Below the pieces are notes generated by a model, which searched no databases, had not been told where the DNA came from, and saw only the letters and a program-made list of their open reading frames with translations. A program made the position numbers and the translations under genes. 36,229 nt of DNA from Clostridiales bacterium (GTDB lineage: Bacteria; Bacillota; Clostridia; Oscillospirales; Oscillospiraceae), in the NCBI GenBank assembly GCA_019420945.1, contig JAHZGF010000016.1, positions 1-36,229 on the forward strand, written 5' to 3'. Below, one piece after another: positions 15,627 through 23,202 of the stretch. Positions within the stretch are counted from its first letter, which is position 1. Every line of letters begins with the position of its first letter.

Positions 15627-16946
15627 ATGAGTTTCAGTGATTTGTCATTCCTGTTTCGGTTTTTGCCAATTTTCCTGGTTTTATATTATTTTTGCCCATC
15701 AAAATGGAGAAGCTACGCGCTGATCCTGGCCAGTCTGGCCTTTGTGGCCTTTAGTTCGCTATGGTCAGTGCCGTTGCTTCTTGGTGTGATTATCGTCAAC
15801 TATCTGCTGGGGCTGGGCGTTTGCCGCTGGGGCCGGGTCTGTCTGTGGGCCGGGGTGGTGCTGGATCTGGGCCTGTTGGTGGCCTGCCGTTTGACACCGC
15901 TGCCCTTACCCGGCGTCAGCTATCTGATGTTTTCCCTCATCAGCTATCTGGCAGATGTGTATTGGGGGGATCTGGAGCCGGCCTCGCCGGTGGAGTTTGT
16001 GGCGTATGCCGGCATGTTCCCCCGGCTGATCGCCGGCCCCATTGCCCGGGCTGGGCAGGTACTCCCTCAGTTGGAGGCCCCCCGTTGTACCCTAAAGCGG
16101 CTGGAGAAGGGGGCAAGCCTGCTGATTTTGGGCTTGGGTTACAAGGTGCTGCTGGCGGATTCCCTGTCTGGTCTTTGGAGCGTGGCGGGAAAGATCGGCT
16201 ATGAGTCCTTGTCCACGCCAATGGCCTGGCTCTGCGCAGTGGGGTTCAGCCTTCAGCTTTATTTTGATTTTCACGGCTGCTCCCTGATGGCGGTGGGGCT
16301 GGGGGAGATGATGGGATTCCGGCTGCCGGAGAACTTCAACTTCCCCTACACCTCCCGGTCTGTGGGAGAGTTTTACCGCCGTTGGCACATTACTCTGGGC
16401 GCCTGGTTCCGGGATTACGTCTATATCCCGTTGGGCGGAAGCCGGACGGGTACCGGACGCACCATGGTAAATCTGCTGGTGGTCTGGCTGTTCACCGGAC
16501 TTTGGCACGGCTTGGGAGGCAATTTCCTGATCTGGGGGCTGTTTCTCTGCTTCTGGATCTGCCTGGAGAAGCTGGGCCTGCGCCGGATTTTGGAGCGGGT
16601 GCCGGTGATCGGCCACATCTATCTGCCCATTATTATTGTGCTGAGCTGGGTCATTTTTGCCGTCCAGAGTCCCGGGGAATTGTTGCACTATTTCTCCCGG
16701 CTGTTCGCCTTTATCACCGGGGCCCAGGGCAGTTATGTGGATTCCGGCGACTATCTGCGTTATCTGGGACAGTACGCCCCCTATCTGATTGTGGGAGTGC
16801 TCTTTACCATGCCCTTTGGGGAGCGGGTGCTGCGGCGCTACCACACCGCCTGGCCGATTCGGATTTTATTGTTGTCGGTGTTCTGGGCCTCCGTGGCCAA
16901 ACTGTCGGTGCTGAGCGGTACGCCCTTCCTCTATGCGCAATTCTAG
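15627..16946 (+). CDS. MBOAT family O-acyltransferase (AlgI/PatA/DltB-like)
   Basis: This 439-residue polytopic membrane protein has about ten hydrophobic segments. The MBOAT core is clear. LYFDFHGCSLMAVGLGEMMGF covers residues 211-231, EFYRRWHITLGAWFRDYVYI contains H254, and TGLWHG has the catalytic histidine H294. PLGGSR follows the first block. Family members move an acyl group across the membrane onto a sugar polymer or teichoic-acid D-Ala carrier. The neighbour is an SGNH hydrolase, the usual partner that finishes O-acetylation outside the cell. It is slightly shorter than AlgI. I cannot tell the polymer from sequence. Confidence 0.9.
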   Translation: MSFSDLSFLFRFLPIFLVLYYFCPSKWRSYALILASLAFVAFSSLWSVPLLLGVIIVNYLLGLGVCRWGRVCLWAGVVLDLGLLVACRLTPLPLPGVSYLMFSLISYLADVYWGDLEPASPVEFVAYAGMFPRLIAGPIARAGQVLPQLEAPRCTLKRLEKGASLLILGLGYKVLLADSLSGLWSVAGKIGYESLSTPMAWLCAVGFSLQLYFDFHGCSLMAVGLGEMMGFRLPENFNFPYTSRSVGEFYRRWHITLGAWFRDYVYIPLGGSRTGTGRTMVNLLVVWLFTGLWHGLGGNFLIWGLFLCFWICLEKLGLRRILERVPVIGHIYLPIIIVLSWVIFAVQSPGELLHYFSRLFAFITGAQGSYVDSGDYLRYLGQYAPYLIVGVLFTMPFGERVLRRYHTAWPIRILLLSVFWASVAKLSVLSGTPFLYAQF

Positions 16947-16956
16947 GAGGCGGACT

Positions 16957-17838
16957 ATGAGACGAATGAAGTCATTTTGGAAAAAATGCCCGCTGATCCT
17001 GTTGTTGGTGGTAACCACCATCTGCTTTGCCCTGACGGGTGCGCTGCTCCAGTCCCGGCTGCCGGAACGACGGCGGGCGGACGGGCTGAAAACCCCCTAT
17101 CTCACCGGCACCTTCCTCTACCTCAGTGGGGAACGGGATGCGCCGGAACAGACCGGCTCCGAACAACCGATCACCAAGCCGTTAACGCCGGCTTTGGAAA
17201 AGCCCAGCTTTACCCCGGAGCCGGAGCCGGTGATCCGGGCAGTGGAGGACAGCTACTTTGACGATGCCCTGTTTATCGGAGATTCCCGGATTGACGATAT
17301 GCACTCCTTCTCCGGACTGGACAACGCCACCTACTTTGCAAAAACGGGCATGTCCATCTATAAGCTCTTCAGCGACCCCTTCATTCAGCTGGAGGGGGTG
17401 GAAGGCAGCCTGACCCTGGAGGAGGCCCTGGCCCAGCGCCAGTTCGGCAAAATCTATCTGATGGTGGGCATCAATGAAATGGGTACCGGCAATGAGGAAG
17501 GCTTTATCGCCGCCTATCAGGACGCCATCAATCGAATCCGGCAGCTCCAGCCCAATGCCATTTTCTATGTCATGGGAATCCTGTCGGTGACGCAGGATCT
17601 GGCGGACACCGACCAATATATCACCCTGGACGCTATCCAGACCCGGAACGCAGATCTGGCGGCTTTGGCAGACGGAAAGAATATTTTCTATGTGGATGTC
17701 AATGAGGTGTTTGCCGACGAAAATGGCTATCTGGACAAGACCTATGCCGACGGTGACTCCCATCTGAAGGGCAAGTATTACCGGGAGTGGGCGGACTATC
17801 TCCGCTCCAACGCGGTGGTATTTGAGCAGCCGTCGTAA
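16957..17838 (+). CDS. SGNH/GDSL hydrolase, membrane-anchored, partner of the MBOAT protein
   Basis: This 293-residue protein starts at ATG 16957, six bases after AGGAGG and ten bases past the MBOAT stop; the earlier in-frame start would overlap the MBOAT gene. Residues 12-31 form an N-terminal membrane anchor, and a Pro/Glu-rich linker follows to about 95. The SGNH domain has S110 in FIGDSR, N173 in VGINEMG, and D267/H269 in DGDSHLKG, so all catalytic residues are present. It should work outside the membrane. With MBOAT it forms the minimal two-gene arrangement for extracellular O-acetylation. Confidence 0.88.
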   Translation: MRRMKSFWKKCPLILLLVVTTICFALTGALLQSRLPERRRADGLKTPYLTGTFLYLSGERDAPEQTGSEQPITKPLTPALEKPSFTPEPEPVIRAVEDSYFDDALFIGDSRIDDMHSFSGLDNATYFAKTGMSIYKLFSDPFIQLEGVEGSLTLEEALAQRQFGKIYLMVGINEMGTGNEEGFIAAYQDAINRIRQLQPNAIFYVMGILSVTQDLADTDQYITLDAIQTRNADLAALADGKNIFYVDVNEVFADENGYLDKTYADGDSHLKGKYYREWADYLRSNAVVFEQPS

Positions 17839-17855
17839 AGTGTTGACAGACAAAC

Positions 17856-17894
17856 AAATCGGCCCCGGCTTTTTCAAAAAGCCGGGGCCGATTT
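17856..17894. terminator. bidirectional terminator between SGNH and NCS2 genes
   Basis: The 19-bp stem AAATCGGCCCCGGCTTTTT (17856-17874) is mirrored after a single C loop, with A/T flanks on both sides. It lies between convergent genes and can end both transcripts. Confidence 0.92.
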
Positions 17895-17903
17895 GCTTTC
17901 ATT

Positions 17904-19322
17904 TTACTTGGTGGTTTCCTGGTTCAGAGTTTTCTCTTTGGGCAGCAGCACATTCATCAGAATGGCCACAAAAGCCGCGGGGACAATGCCGGAGCCGCCG
18001 AAGACCAGCTGCACCGCCTGGGGCAGGCCGGAGAGCACAGCGCTGTTGCTGCCCAGGCCGTAGCCCAGACCCAGGGCCACGGAGACGATGGACATGCTCC
18101 GGGGAGTCAGGGGCTCCCGGGTGATGAGCTGGATGCCGCTCATGACGATGGAAGAGAACATGATAACGGCGGCACCGCCCAGCACGCTCTGGGGCATGAT
18201 GGACACCAGGGCGGCCAGCTTGGGGAACAGGCCGCAGAGCACCAGGAAGATGGCGCCGCAGGACAGAGCAGTGCGGTTGACGATCTTGGTCATGGTGACC
18301 AGGCCCACATTCTGGCTGAAGGAGGTGTTGGGCAGCACACCAAAGACGGCGGCGAAGGAGGAGCCCAGGCCGTCGCACATGACGCCGCCGGCCAGCTCTT
18401 TGTCGGTGGCCTCACGGCCCATGCCGCCCTCGGTGACGCCGGAGATGTCGCCCACGGTCTCCACAGCGGTGACGATGAACATGATCATCACCGGAATAAT
18501 GGCCCGCAGATCAAACACCGGCTTCACGGGCATCAGCTGAGGCACGGAGAACCAGCTGGCGGTGCGGACCTCTTCCCAATTGAGGACCCAGGCCTTGGTG
18601 TACTCCACACCGTCGGCGGTGACCCCGGTGGTGGAGAGGAACAGGGGCAGGATGGCACAGATGATGTAGCCGCAGACGATGCCAATCAGAATGCAGGAGG
18701 AGCTGGCCAGTCCCTTGGCGCCGTGCTTCAGCGCCAGTACAATGATCATGACCACCAGGGCGATCAGCAGATTTTCCAGGGAGCCGTAGTCCTTGGCGGA
18801 GGTACCGCCGCCAAAGGAGCCCACGCCCACGCCAATCAGAGAGAGGCCAATGGACAGCACCACGGTGCCGGTGACCACAGCGGGGAAGAACCGGCGCAGC
18901 GGCTTCAGGAAGGCGCCCAGCACCGTCTCAAAAAGTCCGCCCAGAATGGAGGCCCCCATGATGGCCCCGTAGGCCAGCACGCCGCCGCCCATCACGTTGA
19001 CGACGCTTTGGAATACTCCGATAAAGCCGGAGCTGGTGCCCATGATGATGGGCACTTTGCCGCCCACCGGGCCGATGGCGAAGAGCTGGACCAGAGTGAC
19101 AATGCCCGCCACCAGCATGGCGTTTTGCAGCAGGGTCACCTGGATGGCGGCAAAATCCTGAGCGTTGCCGCCTGCAGCGCAAAGATTGGTGATAATCAGG
19201 ATGGGAGTCAGGTTACCCACGAACATGGCCAGCACATGCTGAAGACCCAGGGGGATGGCCTGACGCAGGGGCAGCTTGGCCTCAAAATGATATGGGGCCT
19301 CGTAAGGCTTGACAGGTTTCAT
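17904..19322 (-). CDS. NCS2 family purine (xanthine/urate-type) permease
   Basis: This 472-residue membrane protein has about 14 hydrophobic helices. The family signature QNVGLVTMTK (about residue 335) fits the NCS2 [Q/E/P]-N-x-G-x4-T motif. The purine-type subgroup (xanthine, uric acid) seems likelier than uracil from the AETVGDISGVTEGGMG-type helix 8 region, though by eye this is soft. Proton-coupled import of a purine is the expected role. It is the only gene of its transcript, being flanked by terminators. A TATAAT (19361-19366, minus strand) lies about 40 bases upstream. I looked for a purine riboswitch in the leader and found none. Confidence 0.88.
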   Translation of the reverse strand: MKPVKPYEAPYHFEAKLPLRQAIPLGLQHVLAMFVGNLTPILIITNLCAAGGNAQDFAAIQVTLLQNAMLVAGIVTLVQLFAIGPVGGKVPIIMGTSSGFIGVFQSVVNVMGGGVLAYGAIMGASILGGLFETVLGAFLKPLRRFFPAVVTGTVVLSIGLSLIGVGVGSFGGGTSAKDYGSLENLLIALVVMIIVLALKHGAKGLASSSCILIGIVCGYIICAILPLFLSTTGVTADGVEYTKAWVLNWEEVRTASWFSVPQLMPVKPVFDLRAIIPVMIMFIVTAVETVGDISGVTEGGMGREATDKELAGGVMCDGLGSSFAAVFGVLPNTSFSQNVGLVTMTKIVNRTALSCGAIFLVLCGLFPKLAALVSIMPQSVLGGAAVIMFSSIVMSGIQLITREPLTPRSMSIVSVALGLGYGLGSNSAVLSGLPQAVQLVFGGSGIVPAAFVAILMNVLLPKEKTLNQETTK

Positions 19323-19491
19323 TGAAATCCTCCCTTGTAAATTGTCTGGAAACGTAGGACATTATATCAAAAAACAGCGGCGTTCACACAAAATTCACGA
19401 AATTTCTCCCGCTGGAGCAAAAATTCTGCGTTTTGCTCAATGAGATGGGGACACAGGGGGGGTCCCTTGGCCCCTTTGCCCTGAAAAGCCC

Positions 19492-19524
19492 AAAAAACCG
19501 GGAATCCAAGGGGTGGATTCCCGG
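19492..19524 (-). terminator. terminator of the SBP-MFS operon
   Basis: The stem CCGGGAATCCA (19498-19508) pairs with TGGATTCCCGG (19514-19524). On the minus strand it is followed by TTTTTT. It lies about 24 bases past the MFS stop. Confidence 0.9.
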
Positions 19525-19547
19525 CTTTTAGCAGGTCAAAAGGCTGC

Positions 19548-20846
19548 TTAGACTTTGGCGGTTTTTGCACGGGTGCTCTTTTCGGTGTCATTGATCCGCC
19601 AGGCGATGAGAGAGCCGATGAGGGAAATGACAATGAACAGCACATAGGCGGAGGTGTAGGAGCCGGTGGCTGCCAGCACTGCCGCCGGCACCAGATAGGA
19701 GGTGCAGCGCATGATGTTGTAGATGGTGTTGACCACCGTGAAGGCCAGGGGGAAGTCCCGGCGGCCAAAGATGTTGGTGGTCATGGAGGGGGCAAAGTTC
19801 GCGGTACCGCCGATGGAGACGCCGATCATGAAGATGGAGATGTACATGCAGGCGGTATTGGGGATGACATTGAAGAGAATGGCCACAGCGTACCAGATGC
19901 CGAAGATGACGGTGGCCCAGCGGGTGCCGATCTTCTGGTCCAGAACGCCCCAGGCATAGGAACCGAACAGGCCGATGATGGCGCAGGCGGAGACGCAGAG
20001 AATGGCGTAATCCTGGGCGAAGCCCCGCTCCATGATCCGGGCCACCAGCTGGGACATGATGCCCACGGTGACCAGCATGAAGCAGCCGTAGCACAGGCCG
20101 CACATCCAGGTGTCCTTATCCTTCAGCAGCTTGCCGAAGGTCCAGGGGGAGCGGTAGTTGTCATGCTCTTTCTTGTTGGCCTCAATCTGGGCCACGTCCA
20201 TCACCTCGTTGTCCGGGGTGCAGCCCACTTCCTCTGGGGTGTCCCGGACGAAGAACAGGGTGATCACGCCCACCACCACGGTGATGGCACCCAGGATGTT
20301 CAGGCTCATGCCCAGGGTGAACCGGGCAAAGAGGAAGGACAGAATGGGGGTGTACAGGGCGGAAGAGGCGTTCATGCCCATGGTGGCCCAGCCCAGGGCC
20401 AGGCCCTTCTTGCGGGGGAACCAGTTGGCCACCAGGGTGTTGGCGGCGTGCACCGAGAAGCAGTTGGCGCACACGCACATGATGGACTGGAAGATAAAGT
20501 ACACGGCCAGATTAGAGGTATGGCCCATGGCTGCATAGGCCACGCCGCCCACCACCAGCAGGCCCACCAGCACCTTCCGGGCGCCCAGTTTCATGATGAG
20601 CCAGCCCAGAGGCACGCCCAGAGCCAGGGCGATGTAGCCCGCCGGGGTGGACAGGGCCAGCACCGTGTTGCTGTCCCAGCCGTTGACATAGGAGAACTGG
20701 GCCACCAGCAGGTTCAGACCGTCGGTCTGGCAGCCGTTGGCCAAGAACATCAGGATGGCGGTGTAAACGATGATCCACCAGCCCCACTTACCGAAGTTGT
20801 TGCTGGTGCTGTGCTTCAGATCCACCGCTTTTTTCTGTTTACTCAT
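19548..20846 (-). CDS. MFS transporter, oxalate/formate-antiporter-like (OFA)
   Basis: This 432-residue protein has 12 hydrophobic helices. The opening (GWWIIVYTAILMFLANGCQT) and the loop NWFPRKKGLALGWATMGM near 145 resemble the OFA branch of the major facilitator superfamily, whose members carry small carboxylates. The substrate here is unknown. It starts 34 bases downstream of the solute-binding protein stop, with GGAG before ATG, and shares one transcript with it. That pairing is odd, since periplasmic-type binding proteins normally serve ABC transporters. Confidence 0.85.
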   Translation of the reverse strand: MSKQKKAVDLKHSTSNNFGKWGWWIIVYTAILMFLANGCQTDGLNLLVAQFSYVNGWDSNTVLALSTPAGYIALALGVPLGWLIMKLGARKVLVGLLVVGGVAYAAMGHTSNLAVYFIFQSIMCVCANCFSVHAANTLVANWFPRKKGLALGWATMGMNASSALYTPILSFLFARFTLGMSLNILGAITVVVGVITLFFVRDTPEEVGCTPDNEVMDVAQIEANKKEHDNYRSPWTFGKLLKDKDTWMCGLCYGCFMLVTVGIMSQLVARIMERGFAQDYAILCVSACAIIGLFGSYAWGVLDQKIGTRWATVIFGIWYAVAILFNVIPNTACMYISIFMIGVSIGGTANFAPSMTTNIFGRRDFPLAFTVVNTIYNIMRCTSYLVPAAVLAATGSYTSAYVLFIVISLIGSLIAWRINDTEKSTRAKTAKV

Positions 20847-20880
20847 TGTAGTTTAAGGCTCCTTTCCTGACCGGGCGGCG

Positions 20881-21885
20881 TTAAAATGCGCCCTTGTCCA
20901 CATACTCGGAGGCGTTTTCGCTGTCGATGTAAGTGGGGGTAGTATAGTTGTAGTGGACAGGGATGGTGCCTGTCATCAGGCCGTTGATCACCTGGGCGCA
21001 GCCCTCGGCGATCTGATGGGCGTCATTGATGACGGTCTCGGTGAGGGTGCCGTCTTTCACCGCCTGAATGGCCTCGTTGGAGCCGGTAATCGAGTAAACC
21101 TTTACCTGATCCAGCATGTCGTGCTGCTGCAGCACCTCAATGGCCCCCATGGCAAACTCATCGTCATAGCACATGACCACATCCAGCTTGTCACCGTAGT
21201 TCTGAATGTAGGTTTCCGTTATCTCCTTGGCCTTGTCCCGGCTGGCGCCGGCATATTCCGTGGCCAGGATGGTGTAGTTGGAGAAGTGGCCGATGGTCTT
21301 TTCATAGCCCTGCTCCCGGAGGATGTAGTCCTGCTGAGGCTCATTGCCGGAGATGCAGGCGATGTTCAGAGCCGCGTCAGCACCGTTGTCCCAAATCAGG
21401 TTGGCGGCCAGCTGGGCGGCCATGGCCTCCTGGTCCGGGCCCACAAAGGCGGACACGCTGGACTGCATGGAAGGGGAGGCGTCAATGCCCGCCATAATGA
21501 CGGGTACGCCGGCGTCAAAGATCTCCTTCACCCAGTCGTTGGCCATCAGAGAGTCTCCGGCAAAGAGAATGAAGTAGTCCGGATCCTCCGCCAGCAGTTC
21601 AGTGACCTGGGCGCCCTGGTTGGCGGGGACGCCTTCCGCAGAGCGTATGCTCAGCTCCCAACCCTGCTCCTGGCACATCTCCTCCAGAGCAGTGCGCAGT
21701 TCACCAGCCCAGGGGGCCTGCTCTCCATCCGCCACGCAGGAATAGGCGATGTGGACGGTTTCCCCGTCGGCAGTCAGACTGCCCTGGGGCTGCTGTGTGG
21801 TCTGGCCGGCGGCCCCGCAGGAAGCGCAGCCCAGCAGCATCACAGCGGCCAGCATTCCAATTGCCAGCCGTTTCAAGTGTTTCAT
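20881..21885 (-). CDS. lipoprotein solute-binding protein (ribose/sugar-type, Peripla_BP_4)
   Basis: This 334-residue protein starts at ATG 21885, six bases after GGAGGGAG; the open frame upstream lacks a site. It has a lipobox LLGC with lipid-linked Cys20, then a Gln/Thr linker. The mature part is a two-domain type 1 binding fold (HIAYSCVADGEQAPWAGEL at the front, AGVPVIMAGIDASPSM and LDVVMCYDDEFAMGAIEVLQ in the middle). It would capture a sugar or similar small molecule outside the membrane. No ABC permease or ATPase gene is nearby; the operon partner is an MFS transporter. Confidence 0.88.
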   Translation of the reverse strand: MKHLKRLAIGMLAAVMLLGCASCGAAGQTTQQPQGSLTADGETVHIAYSCVADGEQAPWAGELRTALEEMCQEQGWELSIRSAEGVPANQGAQVTELLAEDPDYFILFAGDSLMANDWVKEIFDAGVPVIMAGIDASPSMQSSVSAFVGPDQEAMAAQLAANLIWDNGADAALNIACISGNEPQQDYILREQGYEKTIGHFSNYTILATEYAGASRDKAKEITETYIQNYGDKLDVVMCYDDEFAMGAIEVLQQHDMLDQVKVYSITGSNEAIQAVKDGTLTETVINDAHQIAEGCAQVINGLMTGTIPVHYNYTTPTYIDSENASEYVDKGAF

Positions 21886-21905
21886 GGTTCTCCCTCCTAA
21901 TGAAA

Positions 21906-21960
21906 ACTGTCGAAACAGTAAGTAATAATTTATTTTAACTTTTGAGGGGCGAATTCTCAA
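21906..21960 (-). promoter_or_regulatory. promoter and palindrome of the SBP-MFS operon
   Basis: On the minus strand TTGAGA (21955-21960), 17 bases, TAAAAT (21932-21937) is a good sigma-70 promoter. A perfect palindrome ACTGT-CGAA-ACAGT (21906-21919) lies between the expected start of transcription and the gene. It could be an operator or a 5' hairpin. Confidence 0.65.
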
Positions 21961-22092
21961 TGGTGTTTCTTGTTAAAAAATGGTGGCTGTTTTTTTGGCG
22001 ATTTCTACAAAGAGAGATGAGAAAAATGCTTCAATATCCGGGCAAAAAATGGAAGGCATGAGAGTGTTTTCAAAAGTGTTGGAGTTCAAAGC

Positions 22093-22137
22093 AAACCGGC
22101 GGAGGACATTTTTTACGAAAATGTCCTCCGCCGGTTT
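22093..22137. terminator. long perfect hairpin after the LysR gene
   Basis: Two 20-base arms (22093-22112 and 22118-22137) are exact inverted copies around a five-base loop. The core is ACCGGCGGAGGACATTTT. T-rich ends occur on both sides. It lies 16 bases past the LysR stop and probably ends that transcript. Confidence 0.8.
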
Positions 22138-22152
22138 TCGCCGTGGAACCGG

Positions 22153-23067
22153 TTATGTCGATCCTGTTTGTTCCTCTGATGCGCCACCCACCTGTCGGCG
22201 CATCAAATCAATGAAAATTTGCATTTGGGGTGTCACCCATTTATTTTTGTGATAGACCAATTGGCTCCACATCTGAACTTTAGGGCAGTCCACCTGAAGG
22301 ATGGCCAACTGTCCCGCATCCAGACAGCGCTGAACCACATAGCGGGGCAGAAAGGAGATACCGGTGTGATGGAGCAGCATATGGACAATGATATCCGTAT
22401 TGCCGGTCTCCAGGAAGGGGTGCAGGGCCAGATGTTTGGCGGCCAGGATTTGCTCCAGGTCATAGCGGTAGCTGATGCCCTGTTCTGTCAGCACCATAGG
22501 CTGGGTCAGCAGCTTTTTCAGGGAGATTTTCCCCTGTCCCACAAAGGGGTGGGAGGAAGAGGCCACAAAGACAATGGGTTCCGGCCGCTCAAACACTTTA
22601 ATCCACTCGGGGAAATAGGTGCGCTTGTCCAGGAAGTAGAGCAGATCCACATCATTCTGGCGGACCATATTGAACAGATCCGGAATCCGTCCGGTGTGAA
22701 GGCTGGTCTCCACCTGGGGGCAGCGCCGGGTGAATTCCAGTAAAATAGAGGGCAGTACGCTGATGGACAGGGATTCCGCGGTGCCAATCCGCAGTTTACC
22801 CCCGGGGGCTAAGTCGTCCCGGATGAAATTCTGGGCCTTTTGGGCCACTTTCAGCAGTTCCTGGGCGTGAGGAATAAATTTTGTCCCCTGTTCTGTCAGC
22901 TTGATCCTCCGTCCGATCCGTTCAAACAGGGGGGTGCCCAGTTCCTGTTCCAGCTGCTTAATCTGCACTGTGACCGCAGCCTGGGAATAGCCCAGCTGTT
23001 CAGCCGCCTTGGAAAAACTTTGCAGTTCCGCCACCCGCAGGAATGTGGCTGCCGTTCTGAGCTCCAT
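22153..23067 (-). CDS. LysR family transcriptional regulator
   Basis: This 304-residue protein starts at ATG 23067, eight bases after GGAGG. The N-terminal winged helix-turn-helix (FLRVAELQSFSKAAEQLGYS then VTVQIKQLEQELGTPLFERI, residues 8-60) is classic LysR. The rest is the type 2 effector domain. It is divergent from the AGCS symporter gene, the usual place of its target, and the shared 135-base gap holds a LysR-style dyad. The effector is probably an amino acid or a related metabolite; this is inference from the neighbour. Confidence 0.92.
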   Translation of the reverse strand: MELRTAATFLRVAELQSFSKAAEQLGYSQAAVTVQIKQLEQELGTPLFERIGRRIKLTEQGTKFIPHAQELLKVAQKAQNFIRDDLAPGGKLRIGTAESLSISVLPSILLEFTRRCPQVETSLHTGRIPDLFNMVRQNDVDLLYFLDKRTYFPEWIKVFERPEPIVFVASSSHPFVGQGKISLKKLLTQPMVLTEQGISYRYDLEQILAAKHLALHPFLETGNTDIIVHMLLHHTGISFLPRYVVQRCLDAGQLAILQVDCPKVQMWSQLVYHKNKWVTPQMQIFIDLMRRQVGGASEEQTGST

Positions 23068-23111
23068 ACTCCAGTCCTCCATTATTAAAAAAATTAAATG
23101 CTTTTATAAAA

Positions 23112-23150
23112 ACCATTCGTTTCACAAAATGGTGTATTTTATGTTACACT
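23112..23150 (+). promoter_or_regulatory. LysR-type dyad and AGCS promoter
   Basis: ACCATT (23112-23117), ten bases, AATGGT (23128-23133) is an exact inverted repeat of LysR-box size. It overlaps a possible -35 TTCACA (23121-23126) that is 18 bases from TACACT (23145-23150). This is about 50 bases before the symporter start. Confidence 0.55.
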
Positions 23151-23202
23151 GTTGGAACGGGAAAATCAATGCTGAAAAGTGTGAAAGAGAGGAAACGCAA
23201 AA

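Noticed and set aside
16092..16844. 250-codon minus-strand frame
   Set aside because: It is a shadow of the MBOAT gene, whose motifs are all in the plus frame.
19323..19491. purine riboswitch before the NCS2 permease
   Set aside because: The stretch has a TATAAT, but not the conserved purine aptamer core or paired loops.
20953..21900. 315-codon plus-strand frame
   Set aside because: It is a shadow of the lipoprotein binding-protein gene; no ribosome site.
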